Positions 63,301 through 64,000 of a stretch of 64,000 nucleotides of DNA are shown here, piece by piece. Each line of letters opens with the position of its first letter. The first letter of the stretch is position 1. The position numbers and the translations under genes are program-made. Source of the stretch: Malikia granosa (lineage in GTDB: Bacteria > Pseudomonadota > Gammaproteobacteria > Burkholderiales > Burkholderiaceae_C); contig NZ_PVLQ01000008.1 in the NCBI RefSeq assembly GCF_002980595.1, positions 204,357-268,356 of the forward strand, written 5' to 3'. Under the pieces are notes generated by a model, which saw only the letters and a program-made list of their open reading frames with translations, did no database searches and had not been told where the DNA came from.

Positions 63301-64000
63301 GAGGCGGCGCAGCTGTTTGCTGGCGACCGCGACGTGATCCGCGCGCTGCAGCCCATCGTCGATGTCGGCCTCGAGTATGTGCGCCTGGGACAGCCGGTGC
63401 CCACGCTGTCGGGCGGCGAGGCGCAGCGGCTGAAACTGGCCGGCCATCTGGCAGAGGCGGCCAAGGCCTTCGGCGGCAGCAAGGGCAAGGGGGGCAGGGG
63501 CAAGACGCCGGCCAGTCGTTCCGGCCAGATGCTGGCGACCAAGGGCCAGCTGTTCCTGTTCGACGAGCCGACCACCGGCCTGCATTTCGACGACATCGCC
63601 AAGCTGATGCGCGCGCTGCGCAAGCTGCTCGAGATCGGCCATTCGCTGATCGTGATCGAGCACAACCTCGACGTGATACGTGCCAGCGACTGGCTGATCG
63701 ACCTTGGGCCCGAAGGCGGCGAGGGCGGCGGCCTGATCGTCGCGCAAGGCCGCCCCGAGGACCTGCGCCTGCACCCGACCAGCCACACCGCCCGCGCCTT
63801 GCGCGACTATGCCGAGGCGGTCGGCGAACTGATGGAGGTCAACGAGGGCCGGCTGTCGGATTACCTTGCTGGTGCTGGTGCTGGTGCTGGTGCTGGTGCT
63901 GGTGCGGCTTTGGTGCTTGGCGCCGGGGCCAGGGGCTGGCCGGGTTCCTCATACGGCAAGCCAAAATCGTCACCCGGCCAGCCCCTGGCCCCGGCGAGCT
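60364..64000 (+). CDS. uvrA: UvrA-type excinuclease ATPase, 3' end outside window
   Basis: The open frame runs from the ATG at 60364 off the window (over 1,210 codons). Features: Walker A GPSGSGKSS at about 53–61; zinc modules CDSCRGFG and CPSCRGAR; ABC signature TLSGGEVQRINL; Walker B LFVLDEPSIGLHP. The second half has GVSGSGKST, CPTCGGSGFEHVEMQFLSDI, TLSGGEAQRLKL and LFLFDEPTTGLHF. The text DQTNPVRSSRSTVGTMTELN differs from standard UvrA and recalls the long tandem UvrA form of some proteobacteria. Two regions, codons about 522–622 and from about 1166, carry Ala/Gly repeats and palindromic elements in frame. Confidence 0.9.
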   Translation, partial: MSDSQPTSRPTSASTEPMAADGSGLIRIRGARQHNLKNLDLDLRTGELTVVTGPSGSGKSSLVFDTLFAEGQRRYVETFSAYARQFLDRMDKPAVDRVDGVPPAIAIDQTNPVRSSRSTVGTMTELNDHLKLLYARAGQLFDRQTALPVQHDSPETIYAALQQRAAAAGDPRLVLTFPVELPASATPEDIEQWLAASGFTRVQAERLVDKAPEPGSGLDSGSDTDSAADAAKPKSGKRKAAAAPQQVRLLDVVADRFRLSNAERVRVMEAIELGLRRGGGRLSVYALQPAGDDGIEPAPLLWKFSTGLHCPESELRYAEPLPSLFSFNSAVGACDSCRGFGRVIGVDWGLVIPNDKLTLRAGAIKPIQTPAYQECQDDLMRHAEAAGIPRDLPWAQLTPEQRHWVLEGSPNWNGKWNQQWYGIRRFFDYLESKAYKMHIRVLLSKYRSYTECPSCRGARLKTESLLWRLGSKAQADAVLAPALRFLPVGVDWSREQLESLPGLCLHDLMQLPIEKLRAFFAALQSDLAGVDAGAGTLAGPLAGAGSLLGAGASAGADGARGLPASSCCEQKSSAGSLLAPSSPGDQSPPDLERANCPAGVAGMGGDDFCSQHEESPMLAAPASASQLQNQHRTGEQQALKLLFDEIGTRLKYLCDVGIGYLTLDRQSRTLSGGEVQRINLTTALGTSLVNTLFVLDEPSIGLHPRDMDRINQAMARLRDAGNTLVVVEHDPAVMLCADRVIDMGPGPGERGGSIVFDGRIEQLAHADTLTGAYLGGRKQVGFGFKRMVTESTPRLILEGARENNLRDLDLEFPLQRLVTVTGVSGSGKSTLVQDILAPALLRHFGQSTEAPGAHDRLLGADHLSGVVFVDQSPIGKTARSNPVSYVGAWDAVRDLFAATPLSQQRGYTAAKFSFNSGDGRCPTCGGSGFEHVEMQFLSDIYLRCPDCDGKRYRPEILEITIERGGRQLKVSDVLELTVSEAAQLFAGDRDVIRALQPIVDVGLEYVRLGQPVPTLSGGEAQRLKLAGHLAEAAKAFGGSKGKGGRGKTPASRSGQMLATKGQLFLFDEPTTGLHFDDIAKLMRALRKLLEIGHSLIVIEHNLDVIRASDWLIDLGPEGGEGGGLIVAQGRPEDLRLHPTSHTARALRDYAEAVGELMEVNEGRLSDYLAGAGAGAGAGAGAALVLGAGARGWPGSSYGKPKSSPGQPLAPAS
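62035..62102 (+). repeat. Palindromic element unit 1, in frame in uvrA
   Basis: 21-bp arms at 62035–62055 and 62082–62102 (20 of 21 complementary) enclose a 26-nt loop (62056–62081) that begins TCCTCAT, contains CTGCGAGCAG and ends AAATCGTC. The reading frame is maintained. Confidence 0.85.
62163..62220 (-). repeat. Palindromic element unit 2, inverted, in frame in uvrA
   Basis: The exact reverse complement of the unit 1 loop occupies 62179–62204 (26 of 26). It is flanked by different arms, 62163–62178 and 62205–62220 (14 of 16 complementary). It lies 60 bp after unit 1. Confidence 0.85.
63922..63995 (+). repeat. Palindromic element unit 3, in frame in uvrA
   Basis: 24-bp arms at 63922–63945 and 63972–63995 are perfectly complementary and unrelated in sequence to the arms of units 1 and 2 beyond GC-richness. 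The 26-nt loop (63946–63971) matches the unit 1 loop at 21 of 26 positions. It is preceded by a GCTGGT hexamer repeat (about 63867–63905). Confidence 0.85.

Noticed and set aside
62080..63786. Long minus-strand open frame opposite the uvrA-type gene
   Set aside because: The + strand frame carries all UvrA motifs in order through this region, including across the palindromic insertions; the antisense frame has no recognisable domain.
63860..63910. GCTGGT hexamer repeats as a CRISPR or satellite repeat array
   Set aside because: There are no spacers; the repeats are in frame and encode an Ala-Gly tract in the UvrA-type protein.

Overview
The window is a GC-rich chromosomal segment of a betaproteobacterium, most likely order Burkholderiales. 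The gene orders hisBHAFIE–HIT–tatABC, petABC–sspAB and corC–lnt–glyQS–gmhB–plsC recall Alcaligenaceae-type genomes, but the genus cannot be fixed from sequence reading alone. A foreign island of about 13 kb interrupts the chromosome just downstream of sspB.

Layout. 1–4543: end of the histidine operon (hisB partial, hisH, hisA, hisF, hisI, hisE), with a hexose-6-phosphate mutarotase between hisA and hisF. 4572–6965: a small membrane protein, a HIT hydrolase and the Tat translocon (tatABC). 6994–10744: a DegS-like anchored HtrA protease, a DUF3149 micro-protein behind a perfect FNR-type box, a Nif3-like protein, pdxA and mscL. 10896–14853: the cytochrome bc1 complex (petABC, whose Rieske subunit has a twin-arginine signal) and sspA–sspB.

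14866–28127: tRNA-Thr(TGT) carrying an integrated element bounded by a 19-bp direct repeat (14917–14935 and 28060–28078). In order it holds a P4-type integrase, a mosaic AT-rich gene, two palindromic operators 21 bp apart, an AlpA regulator, a frameshifted Rha gene, a run of small ATGA-coupled genes, a Toprim primase, a DUF3987 protein, a non-coding block with a large inverted repeat, a lambda Nu1-like terminase small subunit, an IS30-family insertion, a coiled-coil protein, a 57-aa protein and a lambda gpE-like major capsid protein. There is no large terminase, portal, protease, tail or lysis gene. This is the layout of a phage-inducible chromosomal island (phage satellite), here with its own TerS and its own major capsid protein.

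28240–46877: a small zinc-ribbon gene, a membrane protein, a DciA/DUF721 protein, secA, a chemotaxis receptor, sucCD (with a REP-like palindromic insertion between the genes), argC, a GNAT enzyme, corC, lnt, glyQS, gmhB, plsC, a YgjP-type metalloprotein and a carbonic anhydrase. 47036–52583: a response regulator with an AraC-type output domain, coupled to two tandem 7TM-DISM histidine kinases. 53023–59617: a YchJ-like protein, a HAD phosphatase, a DUF1289 protein, a two-subunit NAD-linked formate dehydrogenase (fused NuoE/NuoF-like beta subunit plus alpha subunit) and a TerB-like protein. 59802–64000: a universal stress protein and a long UvrA-type gene running off the window.

The two most unusual signals are the TerS-plus-capsid satellite and a family of structured palindromic elements inserted in frame inside the uvrA-like gene. 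Three copies are visible: they share a 26-nt loop, but each has its own pair of complementary arms. The two + strand copies encode similar peptides in the same reading frame.
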